This document shows, piece by piece, positions 52,212 through 61,851 of a DNA stretch of 64,000 nucleotides (within the stretch, counting starts at the first letter, position 1; every line of letters begins with the position of its first letter). Source of the stretch: Pseudoalteromonas distincta (GTDB lineage: Bacteria > Pseudomonadota > Gammaproteobacteria > Enterobacterales > Alteromonadaceae); NCBI RefSeq assembly GCF_000814675.1, contig NZ_JWIG01000030.1, forward strand, positions 62,001 to 126,000, given 5' to 3'. The notes beneath the pieces were generated by a model. It worked only from the letters and a program-made list of their open reading frames with translations. It ran no database searches and was not told the origin of the DNA. The position numbers were made by a program, and so were the translations under genes.

Positions 52212-55200
52212 TTATGTACTGTGATTAAGCAGTGCCTTTAGTTTGCCCGGTTTAATTGGCTTACTTAAATAATGAATATTAGCGGCTTTGGTTTCTTGTT
52301 TAAGCTCGGTGTCGCGCACTGCGGTAATTAAAATAGCAGGGACTTGGCTTTGCCAAATTTCGCGCAGGGTTTTAATTAGCGTTATGCCATCGCAGTCGCT
52401 ACCTAATTGATAGTCCATTAAAATAACATCGGGTGCACCGTTTTCTTTAGCATGCGCCAGTACATTATCTACGTTATCAAAAAGGGTGTAATTAGCTTGC
52501 CACTTTTTAAGTAAGCTTGCCATTGCTGCTAAATTTTCAGGGTCGTCGTCTACGGCAACAATATTAATTGCGGCACGGTTTTCTATTAAGCTGTTTGTAG
52601 TACTTTTTTGTTGTACAAATTGCTCTTCGCCATAAGGTACTTCAATGCTAAAGCGGCTACCTTTATTTGGCTCAGAATGCACATCAAGCGGCAAACTTAA
52701 TAAGTCAGCCATACGTTTTACCACACCTAGGCCTAAGCCTACGCCTTTGTTATCGCCCGACTCAACACGGTAAAAGTCGTTAAATATTTTAGCTTGCTCT
52801 ACTTCGCTAATACCTGGGCCTGTATCCCATACTTCTATTCGTAAATTGTGCTTTCGGTTCCTGCAGGCAATTAATACACGGCCATTGTCGGTGTATTTAA
52901 CTGCATTAGAGACCAAGTTTTGAATAATTCGGCGCAAATAGGTTATATCGCTGTGCACAATTTGTTGGTTTGAACGCACACTAAGCTTAAGGCCTTTATC
53001 ACTTGATAAAATAGCGTATTCACTTTGTAGTGGCGCTAAAATATCTTCAATATAAAAGTGGCGAGGGGTAGGGGTCATAGCGCCTTGCTCAAGCTTAGCT
53101 ATTTCAAGCAATGCCGACATTAAATGCACGGTTGAATCGAGACTGTCGCCTAGTTTTTCAAAGCTGTTTTGGTTAGTGCTGTCGAGCTGTTTTTCGTCAA
53201 TAGCGGCAAGGTATAAACGTGCTGCATTTAACGGCTGTAAAATGTCGTGGCTCGCCAGTGCTAAAAAGCGCGTTTTACTGTCGTTGGCTTGCTCTGCTTC
53301 TCGTTTAGCTAAGGTAAGTGCTTGCTCGGTTTGTACACGGCTATCTATTTGAGCTTGTAAGTCTTTATTAATAGTTTGCACTTCTTGAGTACGTGCTTCT
53401 ATGCGGTTTTCAAGATCCATGTTTACTTCTTCAAGCGCATTTTGCGTACTTATGTGGTTTGTAATATCTGAAAAGCTGGTAACAAATCCGCCATCGGGCA
53501 GCGGATTACCAATCATTTCGTATACTTGGCCATTACGACGGTGGCGAATAAAATGATGCGAGCTGCCATATTTTAAATGCTGTACACGTTTTTCTACTTG
53601 GCGTTCTATTTCACCGGGGCCACATTCACCACGGTTAGCGTTGTATCTAATAATGTCTTCTATGGGTTGGCCTACTTCTAAAAAGCCTTCAGGGTAGCCA
53701 AACATTTCATTGTAGCGTTTGTTCCATGCAACGAGTTTTAAATCTTTATCAACAACTGAAATACCGTGGCTTAAATTTTCGAGTGAGGTAAATAACAGGT
53801 TTTGATTAAATTGCAGCGCTTGTGTGGTTTCGTCAAAAAAGTTTACTACTTCTTCAAACGCCATACGTTTACCCGATGATACCGTATGTATTAATGCTTG
53901 CGCTGACGATGCACCAAGCACGCCTGTTAACGCGCGTTCGCAGTAGGCTATAAATTCAGGCTCTGGGTGTGCGTTGTTATCGCTTAAATGATGGGCGAGT
54001 GCGTAATGGGCCAATACTTGTTGGCTGCGCTGAATACCTAGAAATGTTTGCAGTAGTATTTTAAAGTCGTAAACGGTGGCTTTTACGTCTTTATTTAAGC
54101 GCCTTGATAAAATAGCCTGATCTTTAGGGTTAACAAAAGCAGCGGCCTGAATTTTATCAATTAAGCGCTCCTCAGCCCCAAGTGAAAAACTAATATAACA
54201 ACCAATATTGGCAAACAAAGCTATCAAGGTTCCACGCGTTATAAGCGTTTGTTGCAGCTCGCTATCAAGGGTTGTGCCGGCATCGAGTATTGGCAGCATT
54301 AAAAATAGTATCCAGCAAATAAAGCCTGCTACTAAACCCGCATACACCCCATAAGCATGACCTTTTCGCCAATATAAACCACCCACAATAGAGGGCAGTA
54401 ATTGGGTAACAAGTGAAAACGCCACCAAGCCCATACTGGCCAGTGCGCTACTATGGCCAAACCATTGCTGATAAAAATAGGCCAAAATTAATATGCCTGC
54501 AATAGCAAAGCGCCTTACAAGTAATATACGAGACTTATAACTGCTGGTAATTAAGTTACGTTTAAACTTTCTACGCAGCATTAACGGCAGTACCACATCA
54601 TTTGAAATCATCGTGCTTAATGTAAGCGTTGCTACCACTATCATTGCGGTGGCGGCCGATAGTCCACCTATAAATACAAAGGTAGTTAAAAAGGCGTTGT
54701 CGTTAATTAGTGGTAGGGCAAGTACAAAGCTGTCGGGTGAATAGCCGCTGCCAATTTCAGGATGAATGGCCGCAGTTGCGATAGGTAAAATCATTGCGGC
54801 TGTTAGTAGTAAATACAGCGGAAAAGCCCAGCGAGCGGTAAGTAAGTGGCGTTTGTTTTGGTTGTCGACCACGGTTACATGAAACTGGCGAGGCAAACAT
54901 ATAATAGCTGCCGCAGCCATTAAAGACTGACCAATAAAGTTAAAGCTAAAAAAGTTAAAATCGCTCCAGTGATCCCAAATCGACTCAGTTACTTTGTTCG
55001 TGGTGGCTTCGGGTAAATTAAAAAGTGTAAATACTGCAAGCCCCGCAACGGCAATAAGAGCAATAAGTTTGATCATAGATTCAAATGCAACAGCGAGCAT
55101 TAAGCCAGAGCGATATTCAGTTACATCAACTTTGCGAGTACCAAAAAATATAGCAAATAAAGCCATAATTAGTGTGGCAGAAAGCGCGAGCATATCGCCG

Positions 55201-55652
55201 GATATTTTATTACTGTTTTGCAAAAGTAAAAAGCTTGTACTAAGCGCTTTTAATTGCAGTGCAATGTAGGGAATGGTTGCCAGTAATGCGATTACAGTAA
55301 CCATTATTGCTGTAGTTTGACGTTTGCCGTAACGAGCTGAAATAAAGTCAGCAATAGTCGTTATATTTTGTTTTTTACTTACCAGTACCAGCTTACGTAA
55401 AAATCCTTGGCCGAATAAAAACAGCAACGCAGGGCCTAGTAATATTGGCAAGTAACTCCAACTGCTGGTGGCGGCTGTTCCCACCGAACCGTAATAAGTC
55501 CAAGAGGTACAGTAAATCCCGAGTGAGAGTGAATACACAAATGGGTGATGGCTAATACGCTTTGCCAAAGGGGTTGTTTTATCGCCCCAATTGGCAAGCC
55601 AAAACAGCACACCTATATAACTTAAAGCAACAATAATGAGTACGGCAGTCAT
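52212..55652 (-). CDS. Hybrid histidine kinase with sodium:solute symporter domain, CrbS-like
   Basis: About 1146 residues from ATG 55652 (MTAVLIIVALSYIGVLFWLA), with AAGG about 11 nt upstream; a GTG 57 nt earlier is in frame. The first ~480 residues form ~13 membrane segments of the SSS/SLC5 fold (TTIADFISARYGKRQTTAIM). A PAS domain follows (LVAWNKRYNEMFGYPEGFLE), a coiled coil, HisKA with His802 (LASHDILQPLN), the ATPase domain, and a receiver with Asp1080 (VILMDYQLG). This is the layout of CrbS, which in vibrios and pseudomonads controls acetate use through a LuxR-type partner. It is divergent from a DUF4212-symporter pair it probably regulates. No cognate regulator lies nearby. Confidence 0.87.
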   Translation of the reverse strand: MTAVLIIVALSYIGVLFWLANWGDKTTPLAKRISHHPFVYSLSLGIYCTSWTYYGSVGTAATSSWSYLPILLGPALLFLFGQGFLRKLVLVSKKQNITTIADFISARYGKRQTTAIMVTVIALLATIPYIALQLKALSTSFLLLQNSNKISGDMLALSATLIMALFAIFFGTRKVDVTEYRSGLMLAVAFESMIKLIALIAVAGLAVFTLFNLPEATTNKVTESIWDHWSDFNFFSFNFIGQSLMAAAAIICLPRQFHVTVVDNQNKRHLLTARWAFPLYLLLTAAMILPIATAAIHPEIGSGYSPDSFVLALPLINDNAFLTTFVFIGGLSAATAMIVVATLTLSTMISNDVVLPLMLRRKFKRNLITSSYKSRILLVRRFAIAGILILAYFYQQWFGHSSALASMGLVAFSLVTQLLPSIVGGLYWRKGHAYGVYAGLVAGFICWILFLMLPILDAGTTLDSELQQTLITRGTLIALFANIGCYISFSLGAEERLIDKIQAAAFVNPKDQAILSRRLNKDVKATVYDFKILLQTFLGIQRSQQVLAHYALAHHLSDNNAHPEPEFIAYCERALTGVLGASSAQALIHTVSSGKRMAFEEVVNFFDETTQALQFNQNLLFTSLENLSHGISVVDKDLKLVAWNKRYNEMFGYPEGFLEVGQPIEDIIRYNANRGECGPGEIERQVEKRVQHLKYGSSHHFIRHRRNGQVYEMIGNPLPDGGFVTSFSDITNHISTQNALEEVNMDLENRIEARTQEVQTINKDLQAQIDSRVQTEQALTLAKREAEQANDSKTRFLALASHDILQPLNAARLYLAAIDEKQLDSTNQNSFEKLGDSLDSTVHLMSALLEIAKLEQGAMTPTPRHFYIEDILAPLQSEYAILSSDKGLKLSVRSNQQIVHSDITYLRRIIQNLVSNAVKYTDNGRVLIACRNRKHNLRIEVWDTGPGISEVEQAKIFNDFYRVESGDNKGVGLGLGVVKRMADLLSLPLDVHSEPNKGSRFSIEVPYGEEQFVQQKSTTNSLIENRAAINIVAVDDDPENLAAMASLLKKWQANYTLFDNVDNVLAHAKENGAPDVILMDYQLGSDCDGITLIKTLREIWQSQVPAILITAVRDTELKQETKAANIHYLSKPIKPGKLKALLNHST

Positions 55653-56066
55653 GTTGTTATTAAACCTTATTATTTTAAATAGTCCCTCATCCCTATGAGG
55701 GATTAACACAATACCAGAACTGGGGTTAAGTGTGAGGGTTGAATTTAAAATAAAACTTTTATTTTATTTATATCTTATTGAATATTAACAGTAAAAATAA
55801 AACACCCTTGAGCATTAGACTAATGTCGCATTAATGACCAACTTATCAATTTAATCATAAAGCCAGCTTACAAAAACAGCCTAAGCAATTGAAATAATAT
55901 AAAAATATATAAAACACGCTTGAATGATAAATACAGTTTACGTAAACGTTAACAAGCTGTTACGACTATGGTCTCAATTCAATATGTAACCAGCGTTGCT
56001 AAATTGGTAAGCGAAGATAAAAAACCACTCATCGCGATATTGCGGTGCTTAAAGGGGAAAACAAAA
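55653..56066. promoter_or_regulatory. Divergent control region between CrbS-like kinase and acetate-type symporter
   Basis: About 410 nt, AT-rich. An inverted repeat near 55682-55702 (TCCCTCATCC-CTA-TGAGGGA) lies just upstream of the kinase start and may be an operator. The frame reading into DUF4212 is open from 55968 but lacks a ribosome site before 56067. A run with TTTACGTAAACG near 55935-55946 is a short palindrome (GTTTACGTAAAC). Confidence 0.4.
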
Positions 56067-56330
56067 ATGGCTTTTAAAGATGAAGAACAAGCAAAAGCTT
56101 ATTGGGCAGAAAACATTTCGCTGTTATTTAAACTGTTAGCAGTGTGGTTTGTCGTGTCTTTTGGCTTTGGCATATTACTGGTTGATGTACTTAATGAAGT
56201 ACGTTTTTTTGGGTTTAAACTTGGCTTCTGGTTCGCCCAGCAAGGCGCGATTTATACCTTTGTTGCTTTGATTTTTGTGTACGTTTTCAAAATGAATACG
56301 TTAGATAAAAAATACGGCGTAGACGAATAG
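56067..56330 (+). CDS. DUF4212 small subunit of a sodium:solute symporter
   Basis: 87 residues from ATG 56067 (MAFKDEEQAKAYWAENISLL), preceded by AAAGGGG. Two membrane segments (LLFKLLAVWFVVSFGFGILL and GAIYTFVALIFVYVFKM) with the conserved FFGFKLGFWFAQQGAIY between them. DUF4212 proteins accompany the VC_2705-type symporters, as here with a 10-nt gap, and are probably accessory subunits. The reading frame upstream to 55968 is judged non-coding. Confidence 0.9.
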   Translation: MAFKDEEQAKAYWAENISLLFKLLAVWFVVSFGFGILLVDVLNEVRFFGFKLGFWFAQQGAIYTFVALIFVYVFKMNTLDKKYGVDE

Positions 56331-56340
56331 GAGCTAAGCA

Positions 56341-58065
56341 ATGGATGTTCAAACACTCACGTTTTTAATTGTTGGTTTAAGCTTTGCGCTTTATATCGGC
56401 ATAGCAATATGGGCCCGAGCGGGTTCAACCAAAGAGTTTTATGTAGCGGGCGGCGGCGTACCTCCTCTTGCTAATGGTATGGCAACAGCTGCCGATTGGA
56501 TGAGCGCCGCGTCGTTTATTTCAATGGCGGGTATTATTTCGTTTGCAGGTTACGATGGCAGTGTTTACTTAATGGGGTGGACAGGTGGTTATGTACTATT
56601 AGCCATGTGTTTAGCGCCTTACTTACGTAAATTCGGCAAGTTTACTGTGCCAGACTTTATTGGCGACCGTTACTATTCACGTACCGCGCGTTTAGTTGCT
56701 ATTTTTTGTGCCATATTCATTTGTTTTACTTACATAGCAGGGCAAATGCGTGGCGTAGGCGTTGTATTTTCACGCTTTTTAGAAGTAGAAATTGAAACCG
56801 GTGTTTACATTGGTATGGTGATTGTATTCTTTTATGCGGTACTTGGCGGCATGAAAGGCATTACCTACACACAAGTAGCGCAGTATTGTGTACTTGTATT
56901 TGCCTACCTTGTACCAGCCATTTTTATCTCGATGATGATGACGGGTCATTTCTTCCCGCAAACCGGTTTTGGTGCCACATTGATTGGCAGCGATGGCGTG
57001 TACGTACTTGATAAACTAGACGGCTTAAGTGCTGAGCTTGGTTTTGCACAATATACCGAAGGCTCTAAGAGCATGATTGACGTATTTGCTATTACTGGTG
57101 CGTTAATGGTAGGTACTGCTGGTTTACCACATGTAATTGTACGCTTTTTCACTGTACCTCGCGTAAAAGACACGCGTATTTCTGCAGCATGGACGTTAGT
57201 GTTCATTGCGATTGTTTACACAACAGCACCTGCGGTTGCAGCCTTTGCTCGCGTAAACATGGTTGATACTATTAATGGTAAAGACGGTAGCGGTACAGCT
57301 TACGCAGAAGCACCAGGATGGATTAAAAACTGGGAACGCACAGGTTTAATTACATTTGATGATAAAAACGGCGATGGCAAAATGTTCTACACGGCGGGTA
57401 AAATCACCGATCCGAACAGTGCTAACGAAGTAAATGTAGACCGCGACATTATGGTATTAGCAAATCCAGAAATTGCTAATTTACCAGCATGGGTAATTGC
57501 ACTAGTAGCTGCTGGTGGTATTGCCGCTGCATTGTCTACAACAGCAGGTTTACTACTGGTTATTTCGACCTCCGTTTCGCACGATTTACTCAAGCGAACC
57601 CTCAAGCCCGATATTACCGACAAGCAAGAGTTACTTGCAGCGAGGTTGGCAGCCATGGTCGCTATTGTTATCTCCGCGTACTTTGGTATTAACCCGCCTG
57701 GATTTGTGGCATCGGTAGTGGCATTTGCATTCGGCTTGGCGGCAGCGAGTTTCTTCCCAGCAATTATTATGGGTATATTCTCTAAAACAATGAACCGAGA
57801 GGGCGCAATTGCAGGCATGGTAACGGGTATTGGCTTTACCGCTGCTTATATTATCTTCTTCAAGTTTGTAAGCCCTGAGCTTAACAATCCTGAACATTGG
57901 TTTTTAGGTATTTCGCCTGAAGGTATTGGCTTAATTGGTATGATTATTAACTTTGTAGTAGCTGCAGTTGTTCTTAAATTTACTCAAGCTACACCTATTG
58001 AAATTCAAGAAATGGTAGAAGGTATTCGTAACCCTAAAGGGTCAGCTGAAGCGCACGATCACTAG
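56341..58065 (+). CDS. Sodium:solute symporter, ActP-like (VC_2705 subfamily)
   Basis: 574 residues with about 13 membrane segments. Family motifs include EFYVAGGGVPPLANGMATAA, DWMSAASFISMAGIISFAGY, GQMRGVGVVFSRFLE and GTAGLPHVIVRFFTVPRVKD. The extra loop around residues 320-370 (FDDKNGDGKM) is typical of this subfamily. It most likely takes up acetate or a similar short carboxylate with sodium. The DUF4212 gene lies just upstream and the CrbS-like kinase is divergent. GGAGC lies before the ATG. The exact substrate is inferred. Confidence 0.9.
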   Translation: MDVQTLTFLIVGLSFALYIGIAIWARAGSTKEFYVAGGGVPPLANGMATAADWMSAASFISMAGIISFAGYDGSVYLMGWTGGYVLLAMCLAPYLRKFGKFTVPDFIGDRYYSRTARLVAIFCAIFICFTYIAGQMRGVGVVFSRFLEVEIETGVYIGMVIVFFYAVLGGMKGITYTQVAQYCVLVFAYLVPAIFISMMMTGHFFPQTGFGATLIGSDGVYVLDKLDGLSAELGFAQYTEGSKSMIDVFAITGALMVGTAGLPHVIVRFFTVPRVKDTRISAAWTLVFIAIVYTTAPAVAAFARVNMVDTINGKDGSGTAYAEAPGWIKNWERTGLITFDDKNGDGKMFYTAGKITDPNSANEVNVDRDIMVLANPEIANLPAWVIALVAAGGIAAALSTTAGLLLVISTSVSHDLLKRTLKPDITDKQELLAARLAAMVAIVISAYFGINPPGFVASVVAFAFGLAAASFFPAIIMGIFSKTMNREGAIAGMVTGIGFTAAYIIFFKFVSPELNNPEHWFLGISPEGIGLIGMIINFVVAAVVLKFTQATPIEIQEMVEGIRNPKGSAEAHDH

Positions 58066-58103
58066 GCAACATTTACAGATATAGTAAAAAAATATAAAGC
58101 ACC

Positions 58104-58130
58104 AAAAGCCCGACTTTAGTCGGGCTTTTT
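58104..58130 (+). terminator. Terminator after the symporter
   Basis: AAAGCCCGAC and GTCGGGCTTT form a 10-bp stem around TTTA, followed by TT then ATTT. It separates the symporter from the DUF294/CBS gene, about 59 nt before the next ATG. Confidence 0.88.
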
Positions 58131-58188
58131 ATTTGTTTAATAAATAAGTACATTAGATTGGTACATCACCATTTAAAGAGCGAATACA

Positions 58189-60027
58189 ATGAGTGTAGAA
58201 CAACAAGAGATAGCCCAATACGTTTGTTTGCAAGCGCCTTTTACTATGCTTGATAGCAGCGCATGCGAATACTTTGTAAATCATCTTGATATTATTTACC
58301 TTACCCGCGAAAACCAAACTCAGTGGTTACAAAGTGAAAACCCTAAACTATTTTTAATTCGCTCTGGTTTGTACGACCTAGTTGATGGCAAGGGCGATGT
58401 TGTTACGCGCTTAGCGCAAGGTGACTATTTTGGTTTTCCGTCGCTGTTAACCGGTGAGGCAATTCAAAATAGGTTAGAAGTACAAAAAGAGGGCATAGTG
58501 TATATGCTCTCTCAAACGCATTTTGATTTTTTACGCAGAGAATATAAATCGTTTGAGCAATACTTTGTACGCGCTCATGCTAACCGGTTGTTGTCATCGC
58601 ATTATAAAAGTAAAAACGATAGCTGGTCGGAACGTAAAATATCAGAGCTGATGACGCGCACAGCAATTACGCTTACGCCCGATGCAAGTATTAGGCAAAG
58701 CGCTAAAAAAATGAAAGAGCATGGCGTCTCGTCAATAATGATAACGCAGCACGCGCACTTAGTAGGGGTGGTGACCGACCGCGATTTACGCAACCGAGTA
58801 CTTGCCGACGAGGTAGATCCACAAGACGCAGTAAGCAGTATTATGACCGCCAAACCTAAGTTTATATTTGAAAATAACCGGGTGTTTTCGGCGCTGCACT
58901 TAATGCTTAAATACAATATTCACCATTTGCCTGTGCTTGACGAAAACCATAACCCGATAGGGATGATAACCAGCACCGATTTACTGCGCCAACAAAAAAG
59001 TGACCCCGTACAGCTTATTGGGCGCATATATAAAGCGCACACTGTTACTGATTTAAAACGCTACGCTAAAGAAATTCCCGAACTTTTGCGTAGTTTTTCG
59101 TACAACATTGACGACATATCGCTAATTGGTAAATTACTCAGTGGTTTAACCGATGCGCTTACATCGCGCCTGATTCACTTATTTCAAGAAGAGCATGGCG
59201 CAGCGCCAACCAGCTTTAGTTTTATTTGCTTTGGCTCGCAAGCACGCGAAGAACAAACCCTGCATTCAGATCAAGATAACGGCTTATTACTCCCTAACGA
59301 CTTAACCACCGAGCAACACGCTTACTTTAAAAGTATGGGGGAGTTTGTATGCGAGAATTTAGTTGAGTGCGGCATTAGGCGTTGCCCAGGTAATATTATG
59401 GCAAGCAGTGATGAGTGCCGTATGAGCGTAAACGACTGGAGCGAGCGCTTTTTTAAATGGATAAAAAGCCCCACACCCAATGCGATGCTTAACTGTAAGA
59501 TATTTTTTGACCTGCGATTTATTGAAGGTTCAAACGCTTTATACACAGCTTTTTGCGAGCAACTAATTCGTATATCGCGTAACGACTTATTCTATGCCGC
59601 AATGGCAACCGACATAAGTAGCAACAGCGTGCCAATTGGTTTATTTAATAAATTTAAAACCGAAAAAACAGATCAAAATAATAAATACATAGATTTAAAA
59701 AAACGCGGTGTTGTAATTATAAATGACATAGTGCGGTTATACGCTTTAAAAGCGGGTATTAGGCGCGCCAACACGCAAGAGCGGTTGGACGCACTACTAA
59801 AACATAAACTGATCAGCAAAGAAGATATATACAACCTAAAAGACTGCTGGCGGTTCTTAACGCAGCTTCGTTTGAGTACACAAATAAACGAAGAGGGCTT
59901 ACCGAGTAATTGTATTAATCCTAATAAATTAAACTCACTAGAGCGCCATCAACTAAAAGAAGCGTTTTACCTTGTTAAACAAGCGCAGCAAGCCGCCGCG
60001 TTTAAGTTTGCTCGCGGCAGTTTATAA
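58189..60027 (+). CDS. DUF294 nucleotidyltransferase-like protein with cyclic-nucleotide-type and CBS domains
   Basis: 612 residues. Domains in order: a cNMP-binding-like domain (~20-140; LFLIRSGLYDLVDGKGDVVT, RLAQGDYFGFPSLLTGE), a CBS pair (~155-275; HGVSSIMITQHAHLVGVVTD, YNIHHLPVLDENHNPIGMIT), and DUF294 with the nucleotidyltransferase motif FGSQAREEQTLHSDQDNG. A C-terminal helical domain follows. It is related to GlnD-type uridylyltransferases and is commonly next to acetate-type symporters and an exonuclease, as here; a role in regulating acetate metabolism or uptake is inferred. Confidence 0.88.
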   Translation: MSVEQQEIAQYVCLQAPFTMLDSSACEYFVNHLDIIYLTRENQTQWLQSENPKLFLIRSGLYDLVDGKGDVVTRLAQGDYFGFPSLLTGEAIQNRLEVQKEGIVYMLSQTHFDFLRREYKSFEQYFVRAHANRLLSSHYKSKNDSWSERKISELMTRTAITLTPDASIRQSAKKMKEHGVSSIMITQHAHLVGVVTDRDLRNRVLADEVDPQDAVSSIMTAKPKFIFENNRVFSALHLMLKYNIHHLPVLDENHNPIGMITSTDLLRQQKSDPVQLIGRIYKAHTVTDLKRYAKEIPELLRSFSYNIDDISLIGKLLSGLTDALTSRLIHLFQEEHGAAPTSFSFICFGSQAREEQTLHSDQDNGLLLPNDLTTEQHAYFKSMGEFVCENLVECGIRRCPGNIMASSDECRMSVNDWSERFFKWIKSPTPNAMLNCKIFFDLRFIEGSNALYTAFCEQLIRISRNDLFYAAMATDISSNSVPIGLFNKFKTEKTDQNNKYIDLKKRGVVIINDIVRLYALKAGIRRANTQERLDALLKHKLISKEDIYNLKDCWRFLTQLRLSTQINEEGLPSNCINPNKLNSLERHQLKEAFYLVKQAQQAAAFKFARGSL

Positions 60028-60042
60028 TGATGGATTACTAAC

Positions 60043-60666
60043 ATGGTAAAAAAGCTGCTCACTCGGTATTTAAAGCGCCGTAAATTACTAGGCAAAAATG
60101 CCTTACAACAACGTTATTTGGTGATTGATTTAGAGCTCACTGGCCTTGATGCAAAACAGCACGAAATTGTATCGGTAGCGTGGGTGATAATAGATAACCA
60201 ATGTATAAAAATGAGCGAGTCGCAGCACCTTATAAATAAAGACGTAAAAAACCTTGAGCAAAGTCCTGTTTTTCATGGGATTAGCGATGATGCTATAGCA
60301 AAGGGGCTAAGCCTAAACAGTATATTAATGCAATTAAGTAACCATTTTAGCGACTGTATTTTAGTGTTTCATAATGCCATGCTCGATTGGGGCTTTTTAA
60401 AAACAGCGCTTAAAAATGCCAATATAACTATACGGCCTAAACTGATACTCGACACACTGCATATTGAGCAAAAGCGCTTACTCCATCATTCAACTGAAAT
60501 AAAACAAGATGATTTAACCCTTAATGCTTGCCGCACACGTTATGAGTTACCAAGCTATCATTGCCATCATGCACTGACCGATGCACAAGCCACCGCAGAG
60601 TTACTGCTAGCCCAGTGCCATCAAATAAGCCGTGGCAAAGAGTTAAAAGTAGGCGAGTTGATGTAG
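60043..60666 (+). CDS. 3'-5' exonuclease, DnaQ-like (DEDDh)
   Basis: 207 residues. The four acidic residues of the DEDDh fold are visible: Asp and Glu in LVIDLELTGLD, Asp in VFHNAMLDWGFL, and His-Asp in YHCHHALTDAQATAELL. It resembles the epsilon proofreading subunit of DNA polymerase III but is a separate small protein. It starts 16 nt after the DUF294/CBS gene and is probably co-transcribed. Genes of this pair recur beside ActP-like symporters. The substrate is not known. Confidence 0.87.
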   Translation: MVKKLLTRYLKRRKLLGKNALQQRYLVIDLELTGLDAKQHEIVSVAWVIIDNQCIKMSESQHLINKDVKNLEQSPVFHGISDDAIAKGLSLNSILMQLSNHFSDCILVFHNAMLDWGFLKTALKNANITIRPKLILDTLHIEQKRLLHHSTEIKQDDLTLNACRTRYELPSYHCHHALTDAQATAELLLAQCHQISRGKELKVGELM

Positions 60667-60801
60667 GTTGGATAGAGGACAGCGACACCCAACGATAAAA
60701 TGCCTTAAGGGTTAACACCGAAGTTTAATGATAGACAGTTTACTTTTTATTTTCATGGTGTGATTATAGAAACATATTAAATTCACGTAAGGAGTTGTGA
60801 A

Positions 60802-61851
60802 ATGACAGCAGTAGAAGAAGTAGTTGCACAAAAAAGAAATACACTTAAAACAGATCGCTTAGATATGTCATTCGGTGAATTAATGAATATGTTTGAAGAT
60901 GAAGAGCTTTACATTACACCTGAGTATCAAAGAGTATTTAGGTGGTCTGACTTCCAACAAACAAGATTTATAGAATCTGTCCTACTAGGAATTCCTATCC
61001 CACCTATTTTTGTTGCAGAAGATGATGATGGAAAATGGGAAGTTGTTGATGGACTTCAACGAATTTCAACTATTTTCTCCTTTTTCGGTTTATTAGAAAG
61101 CTTGCCAGAAAAAAATAATTCAACCTTGACTGAAGGTGAAATGGTCCGAGAGCTCGAAGGTATTACGATTAACACATTACCCATAAAGTTAAAGACAACG
61201 ATAAAGCGATCTGTTTGTCGTGTGGAAATAGTTAAATGGGATAGTCAAGAAGATATAAGGTATGAGTTATTTAATAGGTTAAACACTGGTGCTAGTCCGC
61301 TTTCGGAACAGGAAATTAGAAATTGTATTTTCAGAGCATATTCTGTCGATTTGAATCAAATATTGCGTGATATTGCGGAGTATCCAGTTTTTCAAGATTT
61401 TATAAGCCCTACAGAGACTAAAAAAGAGCAAATGTTTCTAGAAGAGTTAGTTCTTAGGTTCTTTGCTTTTAAAAATTTAGATCAAGAATTTAGAACAACA
61501 GTGCCGCAGTTCTTAACTGAATTTATGAGAGATGTATCTAAAGGTGAGATCGAGTTTGATTTAATTAAGGAAAAAGAATCTTTTATAGAGTTAATAACTA
61601 TATTAAATGAGAAATATGGCAGGACATTGTTTAGGCCTAAAGGTAATTTTTCTTTACATATATTTGATTCAATCGCTTATGCGTTACCGAAAGTATTGAC
61701 TGATTATTCTGCGAATAAAGAAAAGATGTTCGAGCTAATAGATACTCTATTAGAAGATAGCCAGTATAACAGTATTGGTACTAGTACGTTCTCTAATAAA
61801 CGTATAAAAAATAGAATGAACAGAGCCCTGGAGATATTTACAGGTGCATAG
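60802..61851 (+). CDS. DUF262 domain protein (ParB/GmrS-like nuclease fold), candidate defence gene
   Basis: 349 residues. The DUF262 start is clear: FGELMNMFEDEELYITPEYQ, RVFRWSDFQQTRFIESVLLG and IPIPPIF, followed by the nucleotide-pocket motif DGLQR at residues 83-87. A later LFNRLNTGASPLSEQEIRNC matches the family. The DUF1524 HNH nuclease half of full GmrSD enzymes is absent. DUF262 proteins occur in type IV restriction (GmrSD) and other anti-phage systems. AAGGAG precedes the ATG. It overlaps the HEPN gene by 8 nt. The pair looks more AT-rich than its neighbours and is likely acquired. Confidence 0.85.
   Translation: MTAVEEVVAQKRNTLKTDRLDMSFGELMNMFEDEELYITPEYQRVFRWSDFQQTRFIESVLLGIPIPPIFVAEDDDGKWEVVDGLQRISTIFSFFGLLESLPEKNNSTLTEGEMVRELEGITINTLPIKLKTTIKRSVCRVEIVKWDSQEDIRYELFNRLNTGASPLSEQEIRNCIFRAYSVDLNQILRDIAEYPVFQDFISPTETKKEQMFLEELVLRFFAFKNLDQEFRTTVPQFLTEFMRDVSKGEIEFDLIKEKESFIELITILNEKYGRTLFRPKGNFSLHIFDSIAYALPKVLTDYSANKEKMFELIDTLLEDSQYNSIGTSTFSNKRIKNRMNRALEIFTGA

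Noticed and set aside
55968..56066. N-terminal extension of the DUF4212 protein from 55968
   Set aside because: The extra 33 residues lack a ribosome site and family resemblance; ATG 56067 has AAAGGGG upstream and gives the usual family length.
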